Source of the DNA: Gentiana macrophylla
Lineage: Eukaryota > Streptophyta > Magnoliopsida > Gentianales > Gentianaceae
DNA: 64,000 nt
Assembly (NCBI GenBank): GCA_026214975.1
Contig: CM047805.1
Span: 61,620,834 to 61,684,833, forward strand
Reading direction: 5' to 3'
Position 1 is the stretch's first letter; every line of letters starts with the position of its first letter. The position numbers and the translations under genes were made by a program. Below are positions 46,355 through 57,724 of the stretch, piece by piece. The notes below the pieces were generated by a model. It worked only from the letters and a program-made list of their open reading frames with translations, did not search any database and was not told the DNA's origin.

Positions 46355-47365
46355 TGCTCCTAGTTGTCTTTTTGTTCTTACACCTTGCTTTACATTACCA
46401 ATTACTTATTCAGCATAGTGGTCCTTCAACCATTGTAAATCTTGGTTTGCTTGATTTACAAGAACCTCATCTTCAGTAGAGTCTGCTGTTGATTCAGTAG
46501 GGGGAATAGCAGATCCTTGAACTTCATCAGTTGTTGTATCAGTAGTATTACCAGTAGGTTCTTTAGCAGGGGCTTGTTCAACTCCAGAATCAGAAACCTT
46601 TAAGTCATTTATCTTCTTTAGAACATCAACATATTTTGGATCAGTGACTTCTAGATTCACAGTAGATTCTGAAACTTCTTCATCTTCCATTCCAGTGAAC
46701 TTAGGTTCATCAAACACAACATGTTTTGATTTTTCATGTTTCAGTGTCCTTTTGTTCAGCACCCTAAAATCCTTGTGGATTGAAGAATATCCCAAAAAGA
46801 TTCATTCATCTGATTTTGGTTGAAAAGTGTTCAGATGTTCCATATGATTTAAGATAAAACATTTACTTCCAAATGGATGGAAATATGATATATGAGGCTT
46901 TCTTTCATTCCATATTTCATAAGGTGTCTTCAGCATCTTTTTGTTCACTGAGGTTCTATTTTGTGTGTAGCATGCTGTGTTGATTTCTTCAGCCCAATAC
47001 CTCTTAGGTAATAATGCTTCACATATCATAGTCCTCCCTGCTTCCTTCAAAGTCATGTTTCTTCCCTCAACAACCCTATTTTGCTGAGGTGTTCCAGCTG
47101 CTAATTGTTTAAGAACTCAGTACCCTTATCTGATCTGATCTTCACTACTGTCAAAATTTTCACATTTTGCAACCTCTTCAAAAGTTCAGGCATGTTTTGA
47201 AGTGTTTCACTTTTCTTATTCATGAAAATAACCCAAGTGTATCTTGAATAATCATCCACAACTACAAGAGTGTATTTCTTTCCTTTGTTGATTGTTTGTT
47301 TTTTGACTGGAAACTTGATTTTGTTTGTTTACCTTGCTGACAGGCATCACATATTCCATCATTCT
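46355..47365 (-). pseudogene. SIRE-A integrase and integrase-RT linker
   Basis: 47365-47300 holds the zinc-site CDAC and QGKQTKSSF. After a deletion the core appears in shifted frames (VVVDDYSRYTWVIF, then IRSDKGTEF). 47056-46802 carries the C-terminal core (AGRTMICEALLPKRYWAEEINTACYTQNR, FHPFGSKCF). The linker 46795-46406 is Thr/Glu-rich (HVVFDEPKF at its start). The first catalytic Asp region (HxDLxGP in relatives) is lost in the deletion near 47320. Confidence 0.88.
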
Positions 47366-48508
47366 TATATGTGATCTCTGGTAAAACCAATCACCAACTT
47401 CTTTTTCACCAATTGATTGATATCTTCAAAGTTTAGATGATTCAGCTTCTTGTTCCACAACCAATTTAATTCTGATTTTATAAGTACAATAAGACATGTT
47501 TCAAGAACAACAGTAGACCAATCTACCACATACATGTTTTGTTGTCTTCTTCCAGCCAACACAACTTGTTCTCCCATTTTAATTATGACAATGCAGTAGG
47601 ATTTGTCCAAAGTGACCTTGTAACTCATGTCACAGAATTGTCTAGTGCTCAGCAGGTTGTAATCCAAGCCTTCAACATATGCAACATTTTTGATTGTCAA
47701 TCCTTTCCTCACCAGTGTTGCATACCCTCTTGTATATCCTGGTGTGTCTTTGTTTCCAAAATTGACTTTTGGACCATCCTTGCCACAAAATTTGTCAAAC
47801 AATGCTTATTCCATGTCATATGTCTGGAACATCCACTGTCCAAGTACCAGACACCCTACAAAAAAAATATAATATGTTTTAGGTACCCAAACCTGTTTGG
47901 GTCCATAGTGGTCAGTGGTAAGCACAACCCTTGGAAAATTTCCATAAGGTCTTCTTTGAAAAGTGTTGCATTTTTGTTCATATATGTGTGCTACATTTAC
48001 ATAAAATCTAACATAAGGTTGCTGTTGATCTAACATAAGGTAGCACTCACATATGTTTTTGGTACAAAGTGTTGTTTAAAGTGATTCCTATTGTTAGAAG
48101 CAGTAGTATAACCATAAGGTTGTTGTCTGTTAGGAACAGCTCTGTATTGTGGTCTCTGCTGAGGTCTCTGGTGAGTCCTCTGCCGATTCCACTACTGAGG
48201 TCTAACCCTAGCATTTATCGTTAAACATGTTGTTTCTAGCAGCAGGGGCAGGAATATTCCAATCTTCATCAGTAGGGAACAATCTGCCTTTCCTCCTAAG
48301 ATAAGTGTCCCTTAAATGATTAACATTTTTGGTTTAACATTCTTATCTTTGGAATATTTTTGATTTTTCCCTTTTTGTGGTCCAGAAGACTTTGCAACAG
48401 GTCTGCTATCAGCGGGTCTAGAAGGTCCAGCAGTCCTACCTTTGGATGTACCCCTTTTGTTAGGGACAAACTTAGGACCATTTTTGGTACTAGGTTCAGC
48501 AACCTTAC
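47366..48508 (-). pseudogene. SIRE-A gag tail and protease
   Basis: 48508-48312 is a basic Lys/Ser/Pro-rich gag tail (NKRGTSKGRTAGPSRPADSR). 48036-47806 contains YGPKQVWVPK. The protease site VWYLDSGCSRHMT is legible near 47850-47810 in the next frame, after a TAG that stands where relatives read Gln. 47802-47365 continues with protease end and the pre-integrase segment (LWNKKLNHLNFEDINQL, zinc His replaced by Asn). The gag capsid core is missing because Copia-2 truncates it. Confidence 0.85.
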
Positions 48509-50405
48509 TATTAGGAAATATATGCGGGAATGCAGCGGAATTCAAAATTTTGATTTCCTTTTACCCAAGATCGACTTTGTTTAGCAATAAACTAATAAGC
48601 TAAAGACGGTGGTTACCTTGCTTGATCTAAAAGATCGACGCTTTGACCGTCTAAGGAGAGTAGTTCCGCATAGAGCCGCCCAAGTGATCGGCCTCTACCG
48701 GTGATCCATGGATTGCTACCAGAAAAACTCGGCTGCTAGACCGACTTTTTCTCTCTCTCAAAACCCTCTCTAAGAAGCTCTCTAATTTTCACAAGAACTA
48801 TTAGCTCTTGGAATTATGGTGTACAAAAGAGCTTGACACCCACCATCTATTTATAGTGGATGGGGCACCCCTTAGAAGAGTAGAGAGGAAGAAAACCTTT
48901 TACTGGTAAAATAAAGAAAATATATTTGATTGATTTATCTCATTAATATTCAATATCTTATATTAAATATTTCAAATATATTGACCATAATTATCTTATT
49001 ACCATAAATCAATTTACACATGTGTGCAAATATATAGTCATTAATATCTAATATTAATATATGGTAATATTATTAATTAAATTACACAATCCAAGTGTAT
49101 CCTAATACACTTAATCCTACGCCCCATATAGCCTTTTATTGGCTTCCGGAATATTTTTTAATAACTAATATAATACTATGATTAATTAATTTGCAAAATA
49201 CATGTATATCATATACACACATAAATTCGACATACACATATCTAATATATGTGTATTTAATTAATCAACATAATTAATATCTTGTATTATATTTATTCAT
49301 AATAAATAAATACCACCATATTAATATACCACTATAACCTTTATAATTGTGAGATAAAACTTTCCTTGTTTGGTTATCATCTATAACCACATTTTAATCC
49401 AACTAGATGTTCATATGTTTGTGACCCAATAGGCATCCGAATATGTTAGCCGTAGACACAAAGTGCAAATTACGAAAATGCCCTTCATGCCAAACGATCA
49501 CGGGATAGCGTCTAGCAACACACCGTGACCCCCAATCAACGGAAGAGTCAAATGCAATGACTACTACCTTTCATGTGAAATAGTTACCGCGTAACTTACA
49601 ATCCTATCGCTATAATAATATCCATACGATCGTATCTCGAGTGTCAATACATTAACGATCGTATCTTATAATTTGGATATAATGCTCTCTCGAAGTAACT
49701 CATTTACTCCCACTTTGCAAAGATTCACGAGAGTAAGACATTCCTTATAAGAAGTCCCTTTCGGATATTCACCCCTACTGATAGGGTACGCGATTCCCAG
49801 ACGACCAAACATGTATACTCCGCATGCTTCAGTATCACACCCAATCACTACCTCATGATCGCCCCGTGGCTAGGGACAAACCTCAATAGTGTCAAAGCAT
49901 GACAATCCACATCATGATGCCATGAAGACTCCGGTCTAAAGGATAATTACACAACCGCCACATAGTGCGAGACTTAATGTAAGTGGGTCAGTATAATGTA
50001 CGCATTCTCTAATACACGTCCACTACAGTCCAAGTGTCTCTACACTTCGATTGACGAGATCTATCACTGCCCTTAAAGACAGAAGACATCTAATACGTGC
50101 TAGCCTATTTATACAATCAATGCCATGTTTAATAGTTCATCAGCCTAGAGACATTTAAGTATCAAACTTATTAAAGTGATTAGAGATCTCATCAACCATA
50201 ATCTCCTATCATGGTTTCTCTACCACAGATTAATACTAAGGACTTTATCGTGTAACAATTTATATTTGGTTCATTAAAAGAACAAATATATGACAACAGA
50301 AAAGCCATTTAATTAATATATGTTTAAACATAAAGAAATAGTAGAAATGATCCGACCCGGTCGGATCCAGTCCAACCCAATTGGGTTTAGGACACTATTT
50401 CAACA
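48509..50405 (-). repeat. Copia-2 3' LTR
   Basis: About 1897 bp with one clear end (tgttg at 50405, next to the PPT). The other end is inferred from the return of SIRE-A coding text (SKVAEPSTKNG) at 48508. No second copy is in the window, so exact limits are unverified. The ORF at 49666-49848 has no motif. Confidence 0.72.
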
Positions 50406-50762
50406 ATCTCCCACTTGGCCTAAAAGAAATCACTAGCACACACAAGACCAAGTTGAAACACAAGAATCTCATGCAATACTCGCAACTAGCCCTAGCCATG
50501 AACGGATCACTATCCGTGGGGACTCAGACTATCTACATATCATGCTCCATATGATCAAGTCAAATGAACTGCCTCAACACACACATGAATCTCCGACTAG
50601 ACCCTGGTCCTTGCTCCAAGCAATGAATCCACTTACTATATCAGCCATATAGAAATGGTGGAAGAACCGTACAAGGTTCAAGAATGAACCTCATAGTCTC
50701 ATGTACTGCTCCCGTTGTGCCTCTAACGCACTACTGTGTTTTGGCCTGGTTCTCAAAAGACA
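48509..50762 (-). mobile_element. Copia-2: 3' end (PPT and LTR of about 1.9 kb)
   Basis: Minus strand: 344 bp of non-coding interior (50762-50419), PPT ccaagtgggagat (50418-50406), then an LTR starting tgttgaaatagtg (50405) and ending near 48509 in atttcctaa. The LTR holds a TATA box (48848-48855, minus) and a very A+T-rich middle (48920-49330). No coding sequence. The left boundary is blurred by the lost terminal CA. Confidence 0.78.
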
Positions 50763-53700
50763 GATTTAGCCATCAACATTGGCAGAAGAATAAAGAGATA
50801 TGAAGGACTGGAGAATGTTCTAAATCTGAGATTAGACAACATCTCATACACTAATGTTGTTAATTTCTGTAAGAACATAGTGATAAAGGATGATACATAG
50901 GCATTTACTACCACTGCAAATGCTCAGCAGATTCAAATCACTTCAAATCTGTTGAGGTAGGTATTCAGATTTGGACCTGGAAATGGTGCTCCTACAAATC
51001 CTAAATCTATGCAGCTTGCAAGACTGGACTTTGTTGATTCAATAAAGACAAACAAGTCTATACCATCAATATTGAATATCAATGTGAAGCATATCAGATT
51101 GGAGTACATTCTACTGAGGAAGATGCTTGCCAAGAACATTTTTGGATTTAGTGGAAGTCTTGATACTCTATGTGGACCGAAGATTGACATGCTAATAATC
51201 ATATGCAAGAGTATAGGGACGGATTCTTTGTTCAATATATGAAGAAGGTAGTGACTGAGATTAGAGATGGAACAAGGAAGTCCAAGACCAAGCCTTTGGG
51301 TTTGATGATACAGGCCATGCTGACCCACTTGAAGATTGCTGATGTTGCACCTACAATGATCAACAAGTCTAGATATAAACCAGAAATAAATGATCATATT
51401 CTTGGTTTGGATGATGATAATGAAGATTATGAGGCAACTGAAAGTGATAATGATGGAGATGGTAATGATGGTGGTGAGCAGGCAAAGCAAGTTACACAAC
51501 CTGCTGCACCAAAGAAGGCTGCTGAGAAAAGGAAGGCTAGTGATACAAGAAAGATCACTGAGCTTTTAAAGCCCTAGAAGACAAGGCAGAAATCAATAAA
51601 CGCTACTGAGTCTACTAAGGTTCCAGTTGATGTTGAGGTTTCTAAGCCTACTGAAGTTACAAGGAAGAAAATTGCTGCTGAGATTTTGAAAGAACGGCTA
51701 AAAGAAGATAGAAGAAAGAGGAAAGCTGTTGAAATTGAAGAACAACCTGCAAAAAGAAGGAAATAGGATGCAAAGAAAAGAGTTCATGGTAAAGGCAAAG
51801 AGTTAAGGGTCCTGGAGGACCAAAGAGAAGTAGAAGAAGAGGCTGTTGAGCCTACTGAGAATGCTAATGTTGTTGTTGAGCAACATATTGAAGAACCACA
51901 TCACACTGTTGTACCTGAACCTACTATGGAAAGTGTTGAACCTGTTCAAGACCCTGTTGTGGATGCTACAACTCAGGGGGAAGAACAAACTATTGCAGAC
52001 CCTACTGATGTGCATATAATTCAGGGGGAACCTAGTGTGGAATAGTTGGAGGTAGTAGGGACAAATGTACAACCTAATGAACCTACTGACCTATTTGTAT
52101 CTGCTATAGATACATTGACTCACCTTGTTGAAGCCTTTGGGGGACAACAAGCTGAGCAATCTGCCTCAAGAAGGACCACAATGCCTTTTGAGAGAAAAGA
52201 AAAGAAGTCCAAGAAAGAGAAAATAGATCCCAACATCAAGATAATTGAAGATTACTTAGCTTGGAAGTTTGGTTTCTATAAGAGACAAAAACCAGATCCA
52301 GAACCAATGACCGATTTTGAAGAATGGTCATTCAACCAGTTGGGAGTGGAGAGCTTACTTGGATTGAGTGATACATCTAAACTACAAGTAAGGCTGTTGG
52401 ATATTGTTCAAAGGGAAAAGCAAAGAGGAAGCATTTTGTTCAGAGAACCACATGATGCACCTGACAATGATGATTCATCATCCTCTAATTCTGATGATGA
52501 TCACCCTTCTTTTCTGGCCAACCCAGTGGCACTGCATTGAAAGACCTACCGGGGATGTGGGACAGGGATCTAAAGATACAATAGAAAATTACTCTACTGA
52601 TGATGGCAAGTCTGCTGAGGGCCAGCAAACTAATCATATGGATGAAGACATGGAGGATATGACTATGGATGATCTAGAAGCTCTAATTAATGATAGGATA
52701 ACTCTTGGAGATAACAGGCTGATCAGTATATCTGACACCTTATTGGTTGTGGAGTCTGATGCAAATTCTAATGATCAGCAGACTGACTTGCTAAATGAAG
52801 AGCTAAGAAATGTTTTCAGTGCAGATTTGGAAATACAGCTTGTTGTAGCAACATCCCTGGAAAAGGCCATAATATCTACTATTTTTTATGTTGTTATATT
52901 TGTAGAAGCTGATACAAGTTCAGAGGACTCAACTCAGTATCAGGAGTGGTTTGACACTCAGGAAACCTTGTCACAAGTTGCAGATCAATTACAAAAGGTT
53001 GTTGATGCTAAAGGAGTCTTAGAGGAAAATTTGACTATATTTCCTCATGTTTTTGTTGAAAAGGTGGTTCAGTTCTTTGAGTTACAAACAAAGACTGAAT
53101 ACAGTCGAATCAGGAGGTTCGTGGCCTTGAGGATCAGACAACACCTGTACAAAGGTCGGAACTATTGATGGGATTGGAGGAATCTTGTGTACATGCTGTA
53201 GAGATTGGCGTTGAACAGTTTCTTTGAAGAACTCATATTGCAAAGTCAAGGCTCACCGGTTAAGGCTATTGATGGAAAGGATAATCAGCAGATTGTTGTT
53301 GATGAGGATGAACAGCTGTTGGACTATGACTTTAGTGATGAGGAGTTCCAAATGTCTGAGGAAGAAAAGTTGCTAATGAGCCTCAACAGGCACATGTACC
53401 AATTTATGAGGAGACACATATTTTGGAACCTCAACTTACACAAGATCCTAGTTTGGAAGAAATTTTGGGAGATGTGATTGAGGAAGGTCCTGAACTTGCT
53501 AGATGGGACAGGACAAGAGCCATGGTTGTCAGCATACAAAGGGCAAACCATAATGTTGAAGAGCCTGCTGATGATTTTGCTGGACATATGGCTGCAGGTA
53601 TGGCTGGTGCAGTACGAGCACATGTTTTGGAAGAGTTGAGGGCAGTAAGAGATGATATTACACAGTTAAGGGCTCAACTAAATTGACAAGAACAATGATT

Positions 53701-54289
53701 TGAAGACTTGATGAATCTGGTGGAAAATAGAGGAAGAACTACTGAAACAATTGCTTCCAACTTCACTTCTACTCAATATGATATTGCTGACTTAACCCAA
53801 TATGTGAGAAATATGCTGAGCACAGCATGCAGAGAAAAACATTTGAATGAAAAGTTTGCCTCAATACACAAAAAGCTTGACAAGCTTGCTGAGGCACCCA
53901 AGCCTGTTGTGGCTCACCCTGCTGAAACACCTCAACCTGCCGCATTGGATCCTAAGGTTACTAAGAGGTTCAATCTGCTGGACAAAACTATGGAAGGAAG
54001 GATCACTGCAGTTGACACAAGGATAGAGATTATGGAAGGTCAACTTGCTAACTTAGTGATCACACAGGAGAGTGTTCATGGTCTACTATCCCGGTTTATT
54101 CAGTTGACTGATGACCTCATGAAAGAATATAAGAAGCTATACTATAGAAAGAAGAGACCCTATCATCACATGGGATTTCATGAGGGACTGAATTCCTTTC
54201 GGGGACTGAAACTTTGGGAAACAAGGGTCAAGGCATTGAGAGCTTCTTTTAGAGGTGGAAGAGGAGGAAGAGGTGGAAGAGGTCAATGA
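50763..54289 (+). pseudogene. SIRE-B ORF3 with NLS-like and RGG-box tail
   Basis: N-terminal domain 50763-51400 (GRRIKRYEGLENVLNL; LRKMLAKNIFGFSGSL) is homologous to SIRE-NA ORF3. One frame then runs 51203-52540, interrupted by three TAG codons (51575, 51764, 52043): an acidic Asp-rich run, Lys-rich text with a bipartite NLS-like string (RRKRKAVEIEEQPAKRRK near 51705-51763), a Val/Glu/Pro-rich linker and a Lys cluster (KEKKSKKEK). Frames 52545-53168 and 53423-54289 continue with coiled-coil-like segments (LEELRAVRDDITQLRAQL) and end FRGGRGGRGGRGQ. No signal peptide or transmembrane segment. Role unknown; nucleic-acid binding is inferred from the tail. Confidence 0.82.
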
Positions 54290-54688
54290 CTGGGAGTTCA
54301 GTCAGCAAGGGATTCACTGGATGAATTCAAACATTTCTACATGGGACAGGGCTTCAGTGTTCATAATATAAGATTAACTCTACCATAAGCCTGGAACCGG
54401 TGGAAAGAGCTGAATCATTGGGTTGACTTTTCCGTAATTGAAAACCAATAGATGTTGGATATTATCAGAGAAATCAAGGAGTTCTATGAGAAGAAGGAAC
54501 AAGACAAAGACAAAAACTAGATCATCACACTTACATTGTTTACTTCATTCTTCTGATCCTAGTTTGTAACAATTTTGAATAAATATGATTATAATGAGAA
54601 ATGGCTAAATTTGTTTTGTTTTCTTTGTCTTTATGTGTTTGCTTTGCTGTAAGGAGGGTATTGGCATCATGACTAAAAAGGGGGAAAT
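54290..54688 (+). other. SIRE-B 3' UTR and polypurine tract
   Basis: No coding sequence. PPT aaaaagggggaaat (54675-54688) abuts the LTR, preceded by ggagggtattggcatcatgac, which recurs in reverse near 17238-17260. Confidence 0.85.
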
Positions 54689-56393
54689 TGTTGGACATAT
54701 TTTAAGTTTTAATGATTAGTGCCAGACTAGCTGTTATAGAGCAAAGGCAAAAATATGTCTAGATCAAATGTATAGGTTTATTAGAGTTTGATCTTTGCAT
54801 AGGTTTGATCAAACAAGCACTGTAATTAGGTCACCGATCGTATCAAACACAGACTGTCTAGATCAAGATATGGTAGCTAGGTCAGTATAGTGTCTAGGAA
54901 CCTGCTGAAGACTGAAGGCTAAGGGTACAAACTCAGTTATTGAAGGCTAAGGGATCAAACTTAGTATTTAAAGTCAAGGATATGGAATCAGAATTTATGG
55001 AAGTATGTGATGACCTAAACTGATTACATATACCTTGTGTACAAGGTCTAAGTTCCATTTATTAAGTGGTGATTAGAACTTAGTTATGTTCAAAATGGTG
55101 TACTCTAACTTTACAATAAAAAGTTAGATGAGAAGAAGTTAGGTGATGTGTTGTTAAAACACAGCAGACTTAAATCTGCTGAGAAATGTATATTTCAGCA
55201 GGCTATTATACTTTAGATATTTGCTGAGTATTTTTCTCGATTTAATCAAGGGTTACATTGTAATATTACAAGGATAAGGATGAATTACAAGCCTTGATAT
55301 TGTCAACAAATCAATGGCCGAGATGAAAAGAACGTTGGATAGATTCAGAGGATTAACCAATGGACACAAGTCAATGGGTGGACAGACTGAAAATTGACAG
55401 AAAGCAACCTGACAGTGTCAGTACTATGTATAGAGACAGAAAGCAAGTCAAGATGGAGACAAATCTGAAACGGCTATGTTTGAATTTCAAACATAATTCA
55501 CAGGATTCTCACCTATAAATAGAAGACTCCTAATTCAGATACAAGTGATGAAAACAAATAATCTACTCAAAGCTATCAAATTTCTCGATCAAGAAAATCA
55601 CACCGCTTTACATATGCAGAAACTTCAACTCGATCGATCCGAGAAAATTCTTCAAGTGTAACCTGCTATCAAGTTACATCAAGTATACACACTTGAAGAC
55701 ATCAAGCTGCTGATCAATTAATCCCGATCAAGGCTGGCATTTCGTTGAATCATTTACTTGATTCAAACTTTCTTTTATAAGAAACCTGCTGAAGACAGAG
55801 AAGCACTTAGGTGTCAAGAACTGTTGTTTGTGGTGGAGCTGGTGAAGAGGCAATCCTACCCTTCAAGGACCCGTGGAATACTTTGGAGTAGCAATCCTAC
55901 CTGTTTCAAGTGTTCAGCCAGAAGCCATAGTTATTGGTGAAGGACAGACAGCTTTGGGATTTTTGTAACTGCAACCTCAAAGATCTCTAGTGAATTTCCT
56001 CCAACATCACAGGAGAAGAGTGGACTGACAGGATTACACTACCTGGAACCACTATAAAAATTGCTTACTTGTTTTCTGCATTTACTTTCTGCATTTAGTA
56101 TACTGATCACATCAACCTACTGAAACTAGCAACTGAATCACACATTTACACTACTGAGTATCTAATTCTTAGTATCATTCTTTTAACAACAAATAATAAG
56201 GCTTTAACTAAATATATTCCGCTGCAAAAAATCCAGTAATATCAACTGTCAGGAGACTACTGAGTGGTCAGCAGACTACGGAGCAGTCAACAGGCTACTG
56301 ATATTGCTGAGTTTGTTAACTCCAAAAGTTTTAAGTGTTAAGTTTATTCACCCCCCCTCTAAACTTAACCAATGCCTTTTCAAGGGACCAACA
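54689..56393 (+). repeat. SIRE-B 3' LTR
   Basis: 1705 bp, tgttggac...gggaccaaca. TATA box tataaata (55514-55521), a conserved block at 55989-56058 and a 7-C run near 56351 before the end. Aligns with the solo LTR at 14463 and, in reverse, with the SIRE-NA and SIRE-C LTRs. Confidence 0.93.
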
Positions 56394-57724
56394 CACACCA
56401 ACCCTCTAGAAGGAGGGAACTGTCAGAGTGCAGCAAAATACCCTGGCCATGATGTTTCTTCAAATAGCAGACTAGTCGTAAGGCGGCCTCCCAATGCTCA
56501 ATCCGGGGGGGGCCTGCATAAACTGTGACAAGACATGAACAGAATACGCCAGATCGGGTCGAGTGACCCCGAGATAGATAAGCCGTCCAATAAGACGTCG
56601 GTACGATGCCGGATCACCAAACAGAGGTCAGGTGGCGAGTGCCAGCTTATGATTCTGCTGATGGGAAAGTCAGCTGGTTTGCTCCCAAGTAAACTGGACT
56701 CATGTATAAAATCCAATGCATATTTCCGCTAATTCAAGAAAATCCCATCTACGTTCCTCGCAACCTCGATGCCAAGAAAATATTTGAGAGCACCGAGATC
56801 CTTCATTTTAAACCACTTGCCCAAATAAGATTTAAAAACCATCATCGCCTATTTTTCCTTGCCTGCCATGATCATATCGTCAACATACACAAGTACCATA
56901 AGCTGAACCCATCACGAGTCAAAGTAAACAACGAATAACCAGAGTACGACTGACGAAATCCATAATCACTCAAAGCAAAGGCAAGCTTTGCAAACCAACA
57001 CTGTGGTGCCTGTTTCAACCCATACAACGATTTGCGCAACTTGCAAACCAAATTGGACCCCGGCTTCTTAAATTCAGGTGGTATCTTCATATAGATCTCC
57101 TCGTCCAAGTCCCCATGCAAAAATGCATTATGGACGTCCATCTGAGGAATGTCCCACCGTTTCACCGCGGCGACACTTAGAACGGTCTGAACCGTAACCA
57201 TTTTCACCACAGGGGTGAAAGTCTCTGTATAATCAATACCTTCTTCTTGGTGATGCCCAAAAGCCACTAACTGGGCATTAAGACGCTATAGGGTACCGTG
57301 CTCGTCATATTTCTCTGTATACACCCACTTACTCCCTAATGCCTTTTCTGCGGGGAAAGGGTAACAAAACCCAAGTACCTTGATCTTCAAGTGCTTGAAT
57401 TTCTTCTGACATGGCCTTACACAACCCCTCATGTTTCATAGCCTCCTTAAAATATTTCGGAGGATTACCCACTGTAATAGCTGAAATATACTTGCGATGT
57501 TTAACAGAAAACTTATCATAATTAATATAATGCATAATAGGATATGGAGTACCTGAGGAAACTGACGGACCGGAAGAGTGTGGAATGGGACTTTTCTGAT
57601 CAATCAATCTTTGCGTCACAAAATCCTGGAAGCACGAATTCGGAATCTTTTGTCGTCTACCCCTACCCAACTCTTTAGTACCATCACCTGGATGTCTCGG
57701 TAGTGGTGAAGGCACTATATTACC
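56394..57724 (-). pseudogene. Copia-3 reverse transcriptase and RNase H start
   Basis: 57715-57329 is the integrase-RT linker and RT start (YFKEAMKHEGLCKAMSEEIQALEDQGTWVL). 57267-56872 gives EGIDYTETFTPVVKMVTVQTVLSVAA, MDVHNAFLHGDLDEEIYMKIPPEF and KSLYGLKQAPQCWF; the YVDD follows in the next frame near 56880. 56716-56394 is the RT-RNase H connection ([28 protein letters not shown] read in frame), cut by SIRE-B. Minus-strand copia, with wording closest to compact Ale/Retrofit-type elements. Frameshifts near 57300 and 56880. Confidence 0.9.

Larger units (their letters stand above)
44307..48508 (-). mobile_element. SIRE-A: degraded SIRE/Maximus-type copia (left part continues at 36845-37242)
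   Basis: Minus-strand gag tail, protease, integrase, RT and RNase H in copia order, followed by spacer and, beyond Ath-NA2, ORF3. The PPT and 3' LTR would lie left of the window beyond the LINE. The 5' side ends at the Copia-2 LTR, so the 5' LTR, PBS and most of gag are missing. Confidence 0.85.
50763..56393 (+). mobile_element. SIRE-B: 5'-deleted SIRE-type element (ORF3, PPT, 3' LTR)
   Basis: Plus strand: ORF3 (50763-54289), 3' UTR, PPT aaaaagggggaaat (54675-54688) and LTR (54689-56393). The 5' LTR, gag, pol and the first codons of ORF3 are gone, and the left end abuts Copia-2 3' UTR. Right flank cacac lies in the RNase H region of Copia-3. One deletion could have removed both the 5' part of SIRE-B and neighbouring sequence. 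Confidence 0.85.

Noticed and set aside
49666..49848. 60-aa ORF in the Copia-2 LTR
   Set aside because: Inside an LTR, no motif, no second copy to test.
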